From: UBA9926 sp018645765
Lineage (GTDB): Bacteria > Pseudomonadota > Gammaproteobacteria > Pseudomonadales > Azotimanducaceae
Reading direction: 5' to 3'
Length of the DNA: 64,000 bases
NCBI GenBank assembly: GCA_949372755.1
Contig: CASIBO010000005.1
Coordinates: 248,001 to 312,000 of the forward strand
Both the position numbers and the translations under genes were made by a program. The notes beneath the pieces were generated by a model. The model was not told where the DNA came from and made no database searches. It worked only from the letters and a program-made list of their open reading frames with translations. This document shows, one piece after another, positions 26,284 to 35,054 of the stretch; within the stretch, counting starts at the first letter, position 1; each line of letters opens with the position of its first letter.

Positions 26284-27075
26284 TCAAGCGTCGGAGTAAC
26301 TGATGCCCATTCCTGCCCGGACATCATTGTTCACGCCATATTGTGGAATCGGATAGCGCAGACCATTTTTGGATAGCGCTTCAAGCCCGGCAATAACCTT
26401 TGGCAGAAAGCTCGGCGGTATTGCCATCAGCAACTCATCCTCCATCACGCCGCCATAGCGCCTTTCGGCAAAACATGGGATCGAAAGACTGGGCTCACCT
26501 GTTTTCAAAGCGCGACCCCAGGAGTCCGCGCAAGCAGACTCCCCCACACAACCCCAATCCAATTTTTGATAGCCAGTCCATTGCAAGCCATTAATAAACA
26601 GAATCATTTGGGCGGGGGTTGCATAGATCAGACAAATGTCCGGCGGGTTCAGCCGGCCCGAGGCCAGTGGTGAGACCGCCATAGCTTCAAACTGCCCAAA
26701 GGCCACGACATCCATACTGGCTTGGTGTTTCGCAGCCTCTGATTGGTCCTTGAACCAAACGCCTGCCATTTTATCGCCGGATAACCAACGCTCATCGCGA
26801 GGATGCAACCCGATCACCGTCCCACATTGGGCGCCCACCAAATCTTCCATCGTAATGCCAACGGTCCAACCATTACGGCTGGCTTGCCCAACAATTTGAT
26901 CCGTCGTGTGGATCTCTTTGGGTCGTCTGATTTTAGGAATCGCTTCCATTTCTGCTCGGCTGGGAAAGAGCTTCATTCCGATAGGGGTGGTTCGGAGTCT
27001 GAGTAGCCGGTTGAGGTCTTCAACGACGGTTGGGCCGTCAAAAGCCAAGTTGGTAGAGATGATTTGATCTGTCAT
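26284..27075 (-). CDS. DUF169 domain protein
   Basis: A 263-residue cytoplasmic protein of the DUF169 family. Recognisable are LLRLRTTPIGMKLF, the Cys in LVGAQCGTVIGLHP, and the later DWGCVGESACADSWGRA with two more Cys. DUF169 proteins are widespread, often near anaerobic or C1 enzymes, and no activity is established to my knowledge. The conserved Cys residues suggest metal or redox binding. The start at 27075 has AAGGAA 10 bases upstream; a TTG at 27105 could add ten residues. It forms an operon with the Cys-rich zinc protein 10 bp downstream, and a shared metal- or redox-linked role can be inferred. Confidence 0.85.
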   Translation of the reverse strand: MTDQIISTNLAFDGPTVVEDLNRLLRLRTTPIGMKLFPSRAEMEAIPKIRRPKEIHTTDQIVGQASRNGWTVGITMEDLVGAQCGTVIGLHPRDERWLSGDKMAGVWFKDQSEAAKHQASMDVVAFGQFEAMAVSPLASGRLNPPDICLIYATPAQMILFINGLQWTGYQKLDWGCVGESACADSWGRALKTGEPSLSIPCFAERRYGGVMEDELLMAIPPSFLPKVIAGLEALSKNGLRYPIPQYGVNNDVRAGMGISYSDA

Positions 27076-27136
27076 GGCGCGCGATTCCTTAGGGTACTTC
27101 AACACCTTACCGCGACTTCACCAAGCCCTAAAGCTT

Positions 27137-27982
27137 TTAGACCGCCATATTGTGCTTAAGCTTTTTTAGCGCTTGAGATTCTAATTGCCGAACCCGTTCA
27201 ATCGAGATACCAAAGCGTTCTGCAAACACTTTAAGTCCTAACTTTTCATCACTCAGCCAGCGGCCCTGCACAATTTGAAGCGAGCGCTCGTCCAATTGCT
27301 TTAAGGCCTGCCTAAGTTCACCCGCATCAGTCGCCTCGGACTCGGAATCCGCCACAATGTCTAACGGATCCAGGCTATCACTGTGTAAATACAGTTCTGG
27401 GGCCCCGTAGTCCTCATCATCCTTTTTTTCAAAGGGTTGATCCTGTCGACTCAGGCGCTGATCCATCTCGACGACATCGGCCTCGGATACATCGAGCAAG
27501 GTTGCAATGCGCTTTGCCTCTAAGGCATCAATGAAACCCGAACCCTGCTTATTTTTGCGCAAATTAAAGAACAACTTTCGCTGCGCCTTGGTCGTTGCAA
27601 CCTTCACCAGCTTCCAGTTTTTTAAAATATAGTCGTGTATTTCGGCTTTGATCCAATGCACGGCAAAGGTCAACAATCGCAACTTGCGTTCGGGGTCAAA
27701 CTTCTTGACCGATTGCATGAGACCCACATTCCCTTGCTGAATCAGATCTTCAAGCGGCAATCCATACCCTGAATATTGTTTGGCGATGTACACAACATAA
27801 CGAAGATGCGCCAGAACCAATGCCCGAGCGGCACTGACGTTGTCCCCATCTTTGTATTGCTCAAACAAGGTGACTTCTTCTTCACGGGACAATTTTGGAA
27901 CCCGGTGCACCGCGTCCAAGTAGCTATATAAGGACTGCCCACTCAATACCGGGACCATTTGCGGCCTTAGACTCAACTCCAT
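27137..27982 (-). CDS. rpoH: RNA polymerase heat-shock sigma factor RpoH (sigma-32)
   Basis: A 281-residue sigma-70-family factor directing heat-shock promoters. Region 2 contains RYVVYIAKQYSGYGLPLEDLIQ and the -10 recognition segment LLTFAVHWIKAEI. The RpoH box QRKLFFNLR is at 134-142 and separates it from other alternative sigmas. The C-terminal helix-turn-helix LKVFAERFGISIERVRQLE reads the -35 element. It is transcribed alone, with DUF169 genes downstream after about 60 bp. The ribosome binding site lies in a stable hairpin (27983-28004), suggesting heat-responsive translation. Confidence 0.97.
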   Translation of the reverse strand: MELSLRPQMVPVLSGQSLYSYLDAVHRVPKLSREEEVTLFEQYKDGDNVSAARALVLAHLRYVVYIAKQYSGYGLPLEDLIQQGNVGLMQSVKKFDPERKLRLLTFAVHWIKAEIHDYILKNWKLVKVATTKAQRKLFFNLRKNKQGSGFIDALEAKRIATLLDVSEADVVEMDQRLSRQDQPFEKKDDEDYGAPELYLHSDSLDPLDIVADSESEATDAGELRQALKQLDERSLQIVQGRWLSDEKLGLKVFAERFGISIERVRQLESQALKKLKHNMAV

Positions 27983-28004
27983 TAAACACCTCCAGAGGTG
28001 TGTA
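27983..28004 (-). promoter_or_regulatory. Hairpin covering the rpoH Shine-Dalgarno: candidate RNA thermometer
   Basis: In the mRNA, ACACCUC is followed by UG and then GAGGUGU, a perfect 7-bp inverted repeat (27986-28001). One mismatch and two further A-U pairs extend it outward. GGAGGUGU contains the whole Shine-Dalgarno, 5-6 bases before the rpoH AUG. Six pairs closing a CUGG tetraloop would hide it at low temperature and could melt on heating. E. coli rpoH is also thermosensitive at the mRNA level but through a different, larger structure. Confidence 0.6.
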
Positions 28005-28163
28005 TTTTAACGCTGTACAGTCTACTTAAGGCTGATTTGGGCATAATCAAGCCCCAACTCCGTTTTTTTCAAAAATCGGGCACAATGCCTCAGATTGAGC
28101 GCTAGTCTAAAAACATACTATCCTTGTCCTACGCATCAAAAATTATGAGCGGCTAAACAACCC

Positions 28164-28676
28164 ATGAAGCAACAGACCGTGACCATCTCGAGCATCGATT
28201 GGGCCCATTGGCAGCCCGATCTACTGACGACACTTGTTTTTATTCGGCAGCAACAGCAAGTACTTTTGATCCACAAAAAAACGGGTCTCGGTGCTGGCAA
28301 AATACTGGGTCCTGGCGGCAAGCTCGAGCCTTTTGAAACCCCGCTCGCTTGCGCCATCCGAGAAACCGAGGAAGAGCTAGAGATTACCCCCCACGACCTT
28401 CAACCAATGGCCGAATTGTTTTTTCACGATTTGGCTTCCCCAAAAATAAAAGTTTACGTGTATGTCACAGATCATTTCGTGGGCACGCCAACCGAGACCC
28501 GCGAAGCAGCGCCGCTTTGGTGTCCAATGGCGAATCTACCGCTGGATAAAATGTGGGCGGATGATCAATTTTGGCTGCCCCAAATCCTTCAGAATGAACC
28601 CATCTGTGGCTGGTTTTACTTCGATGGGGAGCATTTGGTCGACCATCACATCGAATCGACTGCCGTTTCGTTTTAG
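28164..28676 (+). CDS. Nudix hydrolase, MutT/MTH1-like
   Basis: A 170-residue nucleotide-pool sanitiser candidate. The Nudix box runs from G52: GKLEPFE, seven residues, then RETEEELEI (66-74). The core Glu residues that bind Mg are all there, although Glu replaces the usual Gly near the end. The preceding HKKTGLGAGKILGPGG resembles MTH1-type 8-oxo-dGTPases, including the GLGAGK stretch typical of the purine site. It may hydrolyse oxidised purine nucleotides. It is divergent from rpoH; the 181-bp gap holds both promoters. The ribosome binding site is weak. Confidence 0.88.
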   Translation: MKQQTVTISSIDWAHWQPDLLTTLVFIRQQQQVLLIHKKTGLGAGKILGPGGKLEPFETPLACAIRETEEELEITPHDLQPMAELFFHDLASPKIKVYVYVTDHFVGTPTETREAAPLWCPMANLPLDKMWADDQFWLPQILQNEPICGWFYFDGEHLVDHHIESTAVSF

Positions 28677-28699
28677 CCCAATCTTCGCGCTCGCCCTGA

Positions 28700-29422
28700 T
28701 TAACCCTCAGCGCCAAACAGCTCTCCCAAAAAAGCCTTAACCGACCGACTGGCACGTGCGTTCGCAGTTGTGGAATAGACCGTTCCAAAATCTGGATTGT
28801 CGGCATCTGGGTTGGTGAAAGCATGGGTTGTGCCACCGTAGACATGCATCTGCCAGTCCACGCCTGCCGCGCTCATTTCTTGCTCAAACGCGAGTACTTG
28901 CTCAGGGGGAACCATGGGGTCATCGTGGCCATGTAAGCACAGCACTTTTGCGGTAATCGACGCATTAGCCGCGTTGCCTGCGCTAAAAATACCGTGAACG
29001 CTGGCAACACCCTGAACCGGGGCGCCCATTCTCGCCAATTCAAGCACACACATTCCGCCAAAGCAGTAACCCACGCCGACGATGCGCGTTGCATCGACCT
29101 CGGGTCGTGCGCTCGCGGCTTTCAGTGCTGCGTTTATCCGTTGCCGCAACAAGCCTCGATCGGAGGCAAAGGGCGCCATGAGCGCGGTGTTTAAGGCCAC
29201 ATCACCATCGGCGCCAAAAACGCCTTTGCCGTACATGTCAATCGCAAATGCGGCATACCCGAGCCCCGCAATCTCGTGCGCTTTATCGATTGCGTATTGC
29301 CGTCGTCCGGTCCAATCATGGGCGACCAGTACCAGCGGTTTTGGTCCGTCATCCTCACTCTGAACCAAGCAGCCTTCTAACAAAATGTCACCGTCGTAAT
29401 ATTCGATCAGCTCCGATTGCAT
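28700..29422 (-). CDS. Dienelactone hydrolase-family protein
   Basis: A 240-residue alpha/beta hydrolase. The triad is Cys120 in GYCFGGMCVL, Asp in LHGHDDPMVP and His in YGGTTHAFTNP. A Cys nucleophile marks the dienelactone hydrolase family, which opens lactone rings such as those from chlorocatechol cleavage but also covers broader esterases. I start at ATG 29422, with AGAGGA 8 bases before it, rather than an upstream start that adds 18 unrelated residues. No catechol genes are nearby, so the natural substrate is open. It ends convergent with the Nudix gene, 23 bp apart. Confidence 0.9.
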   Translation of the reverse strand: MQSELIEYYDGDILLEGCLVQSEDDGPKPLVLVAHDWTGRRQYAIDKAHEIAGLGYAAFAIDMYGKGVFGADGDVALNTALMAPFASDRGLLRQRINAALKAASARPEVDATRIVGVGYCFGGMCVLELARMGAPVQGVASVHGIFSAGNAANASITAKVLCLHGHDDPMVPPEQVLAFEQEMSAAGVDWQMHVYGGTTHAFTNPDADNPDFGTVYSTTANARASRSVKAFLGELFGAEG

Positions 29423-29609
29423 TCCGTGATCCTCTTCTTTGAAATAGTACTTGTTCAATAAACTTTTTAATCTCAATGGTTACCGCAGCTCGGCCACGGC
29501 TTCGTTAAAACCTGAGGTTACCCTGAAGTCTCAACCCGATAGCCCCTTGTTCTCGCGCGCGCAGCAATTGAATTGGCAACCAGCATGTATCAATAATCTG
29601 CCTGCGAGT

Positions 29610-30341
29610 TTAAACCCGCAGCAGGTGCGAACCCAAACTTGCCGCGCGCGCCCCAAGCGCCTTTTGAACTTCGGCAGTTAGATGATAACCGTCTTCAGTG
29701 ATGGCGCCCGCCGGCGCACCTGTCTCAAAATCGAGATGCGCCGCAAAGTCGAGCCCACTAACCGATCGTTTCAGGACCGCATCCATTAGCCGCGCTCGGA
29801 CACCACAAACTGCACGCAAAGGTTGGGGCAAAGCTTGAAAGCGCGCCATCGGGGGGAGCCCCAGAAAAATAATCTTGGCCGTGCCTTTTTGTCGAATCAA
29901 AAAAATTAGGTCGAAGATCCTAGCCTGCCACCGCATCAATGAGGTCAGCCTTGAAACATCGTTGATCCCCATCGAGATCAGAATCAAGTCAACCTTTAAA
30001 TCATCAATTCCACGGCAGGTCGCCAGCACGTCGCCAGCGGTGGCGCCCGCCTGTCCTGCCACTTGCCACGTGGTTTCGCGGTCAGCTTGGCCGATTAAAG
30101 ATTCTGTGCAATAGGCCGTTATACCTTGACCAGAGTTAAGGCTATCCCCGGGCACAATGGCCTGATCCCCAAGGCCCAATACTCGACGCGCGACACTAGA
30201 CGTTGATACATTATCCGGCCAAGCACCCAGTAACGTTACCCCATCGATTTTTGGAGGTTGTCGCCGAATCAGCTTCAACTGGAGCCAACAGACCGGTAAC
30301 AAAGGCAAGCAAAAGGCCCAAACAACAGCACGCACCAGCAC
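29610..30341 (-). CDS. SGNH/GDSL-type hydrolase with N-terminal membrane segment
   Basis: A 243-residue esterase-like protein. It starts at GTG 30341 with a hydrophobic segment (residues 3-20) that could be a signal anchor. Block I is PGDSLNSGQGI, block III is SMGINDVSR (Gly-x-Asn-Asp), and block V is DGYHLT (Asp-x-x-His). The Ser, Gly, Asn and His of the SGNH fold are all present. A GLGDQ a few residues earlier looks like a lost GDS but is outside the aligned site. Such proteins remove acyl groups from lipids, sugars or arylesters at the cell envelope. It is divergent from the B12-regulated receptor. Confidence 0.82.
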   Translation of the reverse strand: MLVRAVVWAFCLPLLPVCWLQLKLIRRQPPKIDGVTLLGAWPDNVSTSSVARRVLGLGDQAIVPGDSLNSGQGITAYCTESLIGQADRETTWQVAGQAGATAGDVLATCRGIDDLKVDLILISMGINDVSRLTSLMRWQARIFDLIFLIRQKGTAKIIFLGLPPMARFQALPQPLRAVCGVRARLMDAVLKRSVSGLDFAAHLDFETGAPAGAITEDGYHLTAEVQKALGARAASLGSHLLRV

Positions 30342-30470
30342 AAGAAAACCCTTTTCTAATCATTCCCTTCAGGCGCGCCGCTTTAATCTCGGCGCGTATT
30401 TTTAACACAATTATTGATCAATTCTTGACGCCATCACAAGGAACCGGCTAACCTCTCGTCACTTCATTTC

Positions 30471-30655
30471 GTCAGGTGTTTTAGCTTAAAACCCTAAAAT
30501 GAAACGGGAAACCGGTGAGAATTGATTCAATTCCGGTGCTGCCCCCGCAACGGTAAGCGAGGTGCGCTGCTTAATACCACTGTGCTCAAGAGCATGGGAA
30601 GGTTGCAGTGCAAACGTGTTCGCACGACGCTCGTAAGCCCGGAGACCGGCCTGAC
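30471..30655 (+). promoter_or_regulatory. Cobalamin (B12) riboswitch aptamer
   Basis: All core motifs are visible: ACGGGAAACCGGTGAGAATT with a matching TTCCGGTGCTGCCCCCGCAA, then CGGTAAGC, GGGAAGG and the B12 box AAGCCCGGAGACCGGCCTG. Stem P1 pairs GTCAGG (30471-30476) with CCTGAC (30650-30655). It precedes the BtuB-like receptor, so bound cobalamin should repress B12 uptake. Confidence 0.95.
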
Positions 30656-30702
30656 AACAATGCGGCAATGAACTGCGGCGGGCGGGTCATGACCATTGAC
30701 TA

Positions 30703-30748
30703 CTCCTGCGCGCTATAACCAGACCCAATTGCTCGGCGGGAGCAGGAG
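30703..30748 (+). promoter_or_regulatory. Expression platform of the cobalamin riboswitch
   Basis: CTCCTGC (30703-30709) is perfectly complementary to GCAGGAG (30742-30748), which holds the receptor gene's Shine-Dalgarno, 10 bases before ATG 30759. A competing small hairpin GCTC/GAGC (30731-30743) overlaps the second strand. The layout fits ligand-controlled access of ribosomes, not transcription termination. Confidence 0.6.
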
Positions 30749-30758
30749 ATGTTTCAAT

Positions 30759-32690
30759 ATGCCCTTCTTTTATCAAACAACTTTAACCCAAACTCGGGCC
30801 AAGCCCACTTTTTTGGCCCAAGTGCTTTTAACGTTATTACTCTTATCCGGTTCTGGCGCCCTTTGGGCGCAACCCAGTGATGAAACCATCACGGTAACCG
30901 CCTCTCGATTGCCTATGGACAGTCTTCGATCCGGTAGTCAAATCACGATTATCTCCAAAGCAGACATCGATCTTCGAAACCCTAACTCACTGCCGGATTT
31001 ACTGCGCGGACAGCCTGGCCTGAGCGTTAGCCAACAAAGCGGCCTTGGCGGCCTGACCCAAGTTCGAATGCGAGGCCGAGAAGCCAATCATGTTCTGGTT
31101 CTCGTTGATGGGGTTGAGGCGAACGATATTGGTCAGGGCAGCGAGTTCAATTTCAGCCAATTTCCCGTGCGACAAATCGAGCGCATTGAAATTGTGCACG
31201 GTGCAGAGAGTGCCATTTGGGGCAGCGATGCCATCGCAGGCGTGATACACATCATGACCCGGTCACCCGAAAGTCAGCCCAGCACAACATTTTTGTTGAG
31301 CGCTGGCAGTAACCAAACCCAGAACCTCGCGATTGACAGCGCAACAAGGCTTGGGGAGACTCAGTTGGCACTCGGCATCAGCCATTTTAAGACGCAAGGC
31401 TATAACGTCTCGCGTCAAGGCGATGAACGCGATGGCTCTCATCAGCGGGCGGCCTACTTGCGCACGTCTTCCCCAGTATCCGAACATTGGCGTCTCGGTA
31501 GTGTGTTTCGACTACAGCAAAGCCAGAACGACTTCGATGATGTCGACTACGCGCTGACCGGCCTGCCGACGGATGCTGACTTTACAACAGCCCATCAAAA
31601 CTGGATTGCTGGCGTGCGCATGGTGTCGGATCATGAGGATTTACAACAATCTTTATCCTTCAACTTTAGCCGGGATAAAAATGACAACCGAACGACACCC
31701 AATGCGGATACCCAAACCGATAGTGCGAAACATCAGGTCAACTATCAGATCAGTAAAACCATCAATACGGGTACCTGGATCGGTCTGATGGAATACGAGT
31801 CATTGCACTTCGAGCAACGTGGCCCGAGCAGTTTTTTTGGAGACCCCAATCAGGACCATTCGCTGACTCAACTGGCACTTGGCGGAGAGTACCGGCTCGA
31901 CCAAGACAACTGGACCGGATCCTTGAGCGCAAGGCTCGAACAGAATTCAGACTTTGGTGCAGGCCATAGCTTACGCGGCAATGCCGCTTACTTCCTAACC
32001 GAGGCGACCAAAATTTTCGGCGCAATCGGGCGATCTACCAAGAACCCAACCTTTACCGAGCGCTTCGGCTATTACACTAACTTCAAAGGTAATGATGCAC
32101 TGAAGCCCGAACACAGCCTCGCCTTGGACTTCGGGATCTCTCACCGTTTTTCAGCCCTACCCATCACGATGGCACTACAAGGGTACGCGGCGCACCTTGA
32201 AAACGAAATCAACGGCTTTGTCTATGATCCGGTCGATTTCGTTTTCACCGCCAACAATGATCCGCGCCGCAGTAAACAACGCGGCTATGACGCCAAAATC
32301 AACTGGCAGGCTTCCGACGCGCTCACGGTTGAGGCTTTCTATGGAAGGCTCAAAGCAACCGATGGCGACAGCCTCGACGAGCTCAGGCGACCTCGAACCA
32401 CAGGCTTCTTCGCCATCGCCTATCGCGCGGAGAACTGGCAACACCAACTCTCTGCGGCCTATACAGGCAAAAGCGAAGATATCTTTTTCCCGCCCGTCGC
32501 GCCCTTCCAAGAACGCGTTCAAATGGATTCCTTTACATTGGTTTCTGTCACATCAAACGTTTTAATTAGCAAAAAGTTCGAGGCGTTCGTTGCAATTGAA
32601 AACCTCTTAGACACGCAGTTTGAAGAGGTATTTGGTTACCAAAGATCTGGCAGAACCGCTCGGCTTGGACTCAAGCTGCGCATAGAGTAA
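30759..32690 (+). CDS. btuB: BtuB-like TonB-dependent vitamin B12 receptor
   Basis: A 643-residue outer-membrane receptor. I use ATG 30759, after AGGAG; a TTG at 30696 would sit inside the riboswitch platform. A signal peptide ends at LWAQ near residue 38. The TonB box is close to ETITVTASR. The plug domain includes DLLRGQPGLSVSQQSG, QVRMRGREANHVLVLVDGVE and ESAIWGSDAIAGVIHI, a very BtuB-like pattern. The barrel ends in TARLGLKLRIE. The cobalamin riboswitch directly upstream supports B12 or a corrinoid as cargo. No btuCDF is nearby. Confidence 0.92.
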   Translation: MPFFYQTTLTQTRAKPTFLAQVLLTLLLLSGSGALWAQPSDETITVTASRLPMDSLRSGSQITIISKADIDLRNPNSLPDLLRGQPGLSVSQQSGLGGLTQVRMRGREANHVLVLVDGVEANDIGQGSEFNFSQFPVRQIERIEIVHGAESAIWGSDAIAGVIHIMTRSPESQPSTTFLLSAGSNQTQNLAIDSATRLGETQLALGISHFKTQGYNVSRQGDERDGSHQRAAYLRTSSPVSEHWRLGSVFRLQQSQNDFDDVDYALTGLPTDADFTTAHQNWIAGVRMVSDHEDLQQSLSFNFSRDKNDNRTTPNADTQTDSAKHQVNYQISKTINTGTWIGLMEYESLHFEQRGPSSFFGDPNQDHSLTQLALGGEYRLDQDNWTGSLSARLEQNSDFGAGHSLRGNAAYFLTEATKIFGAIGRSTKNPTFTERFGYYTNFKGNDALKPEHSLALDFGISHRFSALPITMALQGYAAHLENEINGFVYDPVDFVFTANNDPRRSKQRGYDAKINWQASDALTVEAFYGRLKATDGDSLDELRRPRTTGFFAIAYRAENWQHQLSAAYTGKSEDIFFPPVAPFQERVQMDSFTLVSVTSNVLISKKFEAFVAIENLLDTQFEEVFGYQRSGRTARLGLKLRIE

Positions 32691-32895
32691 CGACCTGCGC
32701 CATCGCGGGGGCGCGCAGCACAATGACTGACTTTGCTGCGCTAAACTGCGCGCTTGACGTCAATCATCGCCCTCTGGCAAAGTCGTCGCGACGGCACAGG
32801 TCCGTTAAAAAGCACCCGGAAGACGTTGGGACGGTCAACCTATCGCTGGCGATTTATCCCACCCTTGATCGAATTCAAAACGAGAAGGAAGCACT

Positions 32896-33738
32896 ATGAC
32901 CCACGAATGCTTTGATGTGACGATTGACAACAACGTCGCCCATATCCAATTAAGTCGCCCTGAGAAACGGAACAGCATGGTTCCACAATTCTGGGTTGAA
33001 CTACCGGCCATTATTCAAGAGATCGATGCAGAAGCTACAGCGCGGGTAATCGTTATCTCCTCGACCGGGCCCCACTTTACGTCCGGTTTAGATGTGTCCT
33101 CTTTTGCCGGCGTGGGTCAAGTTCCTGATGAAGACCAAAAGCAGCGGAGGCTCACCGCCGGCGCCGCTTTTTATGACAACGTCTTGGTGATGCAAGGTGC
33201 TTTTAATGCCATAGAGGCCTGCCGGATTCCGGTGCTCGCGGCCATTCAAGGCGGCTGCATTGGCGGTGGCGTGGACCTCGTGACCGCGTGCGACATTCGG
33301 TACGCAACCAGTGATGCCTTTCTAACGATTTTCGAAACCAACATTGGTATGACAGCAGACGTTGGTACCTTTCCACGGCTGGTAAAACTCATCCCCGAAG
33401 GGTTCGTTCGAGAAATGGCTTATACCGGCCGGCGCGTTCCCGCCCACGAGGCCGCGGCAATGGGCCTCATCAACCGTGTTTTTGAGGATCAAGCGCAAAT
33501 GCTGGAGGCGGTCATGGCAATCGCTGCCGAAATTGCAAGCAAAGCGCCGCTCGCGGTCTATGGCTGTAAAAAAATGATCACCTACGCGCGAGACCATACT
33601 ACCGCCGACGGTTTGGACTATATCGCGATCTGGAACGCCTCACACTTTAAGCTTGAGGAAATTCAAGAAGCGATGACAGCCAATGCTGAAAAGCGTCCCG
33701 GTCAGTTCGCCGACCTTCCAAAGATGCGCAAAGCCTAG
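32896..33738 (+). CDS. Crotonase-family protein, delta3,5-delta2,4-dienoyl-CoA isomerase-like
   Basis: A 280-residue acyl-CoA isomerase or hydratase. The oxyanion-hole segments are HFTSGLDVSSFAG and IQGGCIGGGVDLVTACD. The active-site stretch ETNIGMTADVGTFPRL carries the Asp used by dienoyl-CoA isomerases (ECH1 type), rather than the Glu of plain hydratases. Such enzymes shift double bonds when unsaturated fatty acids are degraded. AAGGAAG lies 6 bases before the ATG. Its stop overlaps the convergent permease stop by 4 bp, so the two transcripts must collide or share a terminator. Confidence 0.88.
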   Translation: MTHECFDVTIDNNVAHIQLSRPEKRNSMVPQFWVELPAIIQEIDAEATARVIVISSTGPHFTSGLDVSSFAGVGQVPDEDQKQRRLTAGAAFYDNVLVMQGAFNAIEACRIPVLAAIQGGCIGGGVDLVTACDIRYATSDAFLTIFETNIGMTADVGTFPRLVKLIPEGFVREMAYTGRRVPAHEAAAMGLINRVFEDQAQMLEAVMAIAAEIASKAPLAVYGCKKMITYARDHTTADGLDYIAIWNASHFKLEEIQEAMTANAEKRPGQFADLPKMRKA

Positions 33739-35042
33739 GCTTTGACGCGACCAGACAGCCAATAAAATCCAAAGCCAAGCGCCACTACGAGGAGCCCTGC
33801 AAGGGCCTCCTCTGGCCTTTGAATCAAAATATAGATCAAAGTCCACAGCGTTAATCCCAGAAAGATCAGCGGCGTGATCGGATAGCCCCAGGTCTGATAG
33901 GTATCCTTTTTAAGCAATCCTTTGGCGCGCAATCTGAAAACGCCGCCGACCGTAAAGAGCGTGTTCAGGCTTAGCACAAAGCCGCTAAACACCAGCACCG
34001 ACTCGAAGCTAGACGTCAGAACAAATGCAACTGACAAGGCCACCACCGTGAGAATCGCAATCTGCGGTAAGCCATCATCATTGGTTTTAGCCAATCGGTT
34101 AAACATGGAGAAATCCTGCCCAATGACTTGCAGCACTCTGGGTCCGGCCATCAACATCGCGCTCACGGTTGAAATCAGCAATAGCGATAACATGAGCCCC
34201 ATTAACTGGCCACCCAGACTTCCAAAGGCATATTCTGCGGCAATCACACCAACCTCAACTTTCCCTTGCAAGGCTTCGATGGGGGCAACCGCCAAGAACA
34301 CATAATTCAACAACACATAAAAGGCCATCACCATCAAAGTGCCAATCATCAGGATCGATGGAAGACGCTTTGCAGGCTGATCAATTTCGTCGATCAAATA
34401 GGTTGCCGCATTCCAGCCCGTGTAGGCGTAGTTCACGTAAATGAGCGCCACCGCAAACGCACCAGATGACAAGCTTTCTAGATCACTGGCCACCGGTAGT
34501 TTTGGCAAACTCATTTCATGATTAGAAAAAGTAAGTGCCGTAACGCTAAAGATCAGGATAAGGATCACCTTGAGCAAGGTAAAGATCAACTGGGTTTTAC
34601 CACTAACCGTTCGCGAATAACAATGCATCAAGCCTAGCAAAACCACCAAAAGCGATGCCGCAAGCGGCTGGTTAATGTCCGGTAGCACGGCGCCCAGATA
34701 GGCCCCAAAGGTCATCGCCGCCAGCGCGATCGGCGCGGCGAACCCAACGGTTATTGAAACCCAGCCGGAGACAAAACCGAAAGACGGATGATATAAACGT
34801 CCAAGAAAATTATATTCGCCCCCGGAGCGCGGCAACTGGGCGCCAAGCTCTGCATAGGTCAACGCCCCGCAGAGTGCCGCGATGCCGCCAATAACCCACA
34901 ACGACAGGATCATACTGACGGATTGGATGTCCAGTAATTGGAACCCTAAACTGGTAAAGACGCCCGTGCCCACCATATTGGCGACCACGATCGCAATCGC
35001 AGTTTTTTGATCAAATTTTTGGGTAAATTCAGTCGCGGCCAA
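33735..35042 (-). CDS. APC-superfamily amino acid permease
   Basis: A 435-residue inner-membrane transporter with about twelve hydrophobic segments. The first helix holds the substrate motif NMVGTGVFTSLGFQLL, typical of APC permeases, and helix 6 has YTGWNAATYLIDEI, close to the LAT/APA groups. It probably imports or exchanges neutral or modified amino acids using the proton gradient. I accept the TTG at 35042, because the next Met would remove most of helix 1. It lies 12 bp after the Ca/Na antiporter gene, so both may be one operon. No regulator or binding protein is linked. Confidence 0.9.
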   Translation of the reverse strand: MAATEFTQKFDQKTAIAIVVANMVGTGVFTSLGFQLLDIQSVSMILSLWVIGGIAALCGALTYAELGAQLPRSGGEYNFLGRLYHPSFGFVSGWVSITVGFAAPIALAAMTFGAYLGAVLPDINQPLAASLLVVLLGLMHCYSRTVSGKTQLIFTLLKVILILIFSVTALTFSNHEMSLPKLPVASDLESLSSGAFAVALIYVNYAYTGWNAATYLIDEIDQPAKRLPSILMIGTLMVMAFYVLLNYVFLAVAPIEALQGKVEVGVIAAEYAFGSLGGQLMGLMLSLLLISTVSAMLMAGPRVLQVIGQDFSMFNRLAKTNDDGLPQIAILTVVALSVAFVLTSSFESVLVFSGFVLSLNTLFTVGGVFRLRAKGLLKKDTYQTWGYPITPLIFLGLTLWTLIYILIQRPEEALAGLLVVALGFGFYWLSGRVKA

Positions 35043-35054
35043 AAGATCGCTCGC

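Noticed and set aside
29610..30341. GLGDQ in the SGNH hydrolase looked like loss of the catalytic Ser.
   Set aside because: The real block I is PGDSLNSGQGI just downstream, so the Ser is present.
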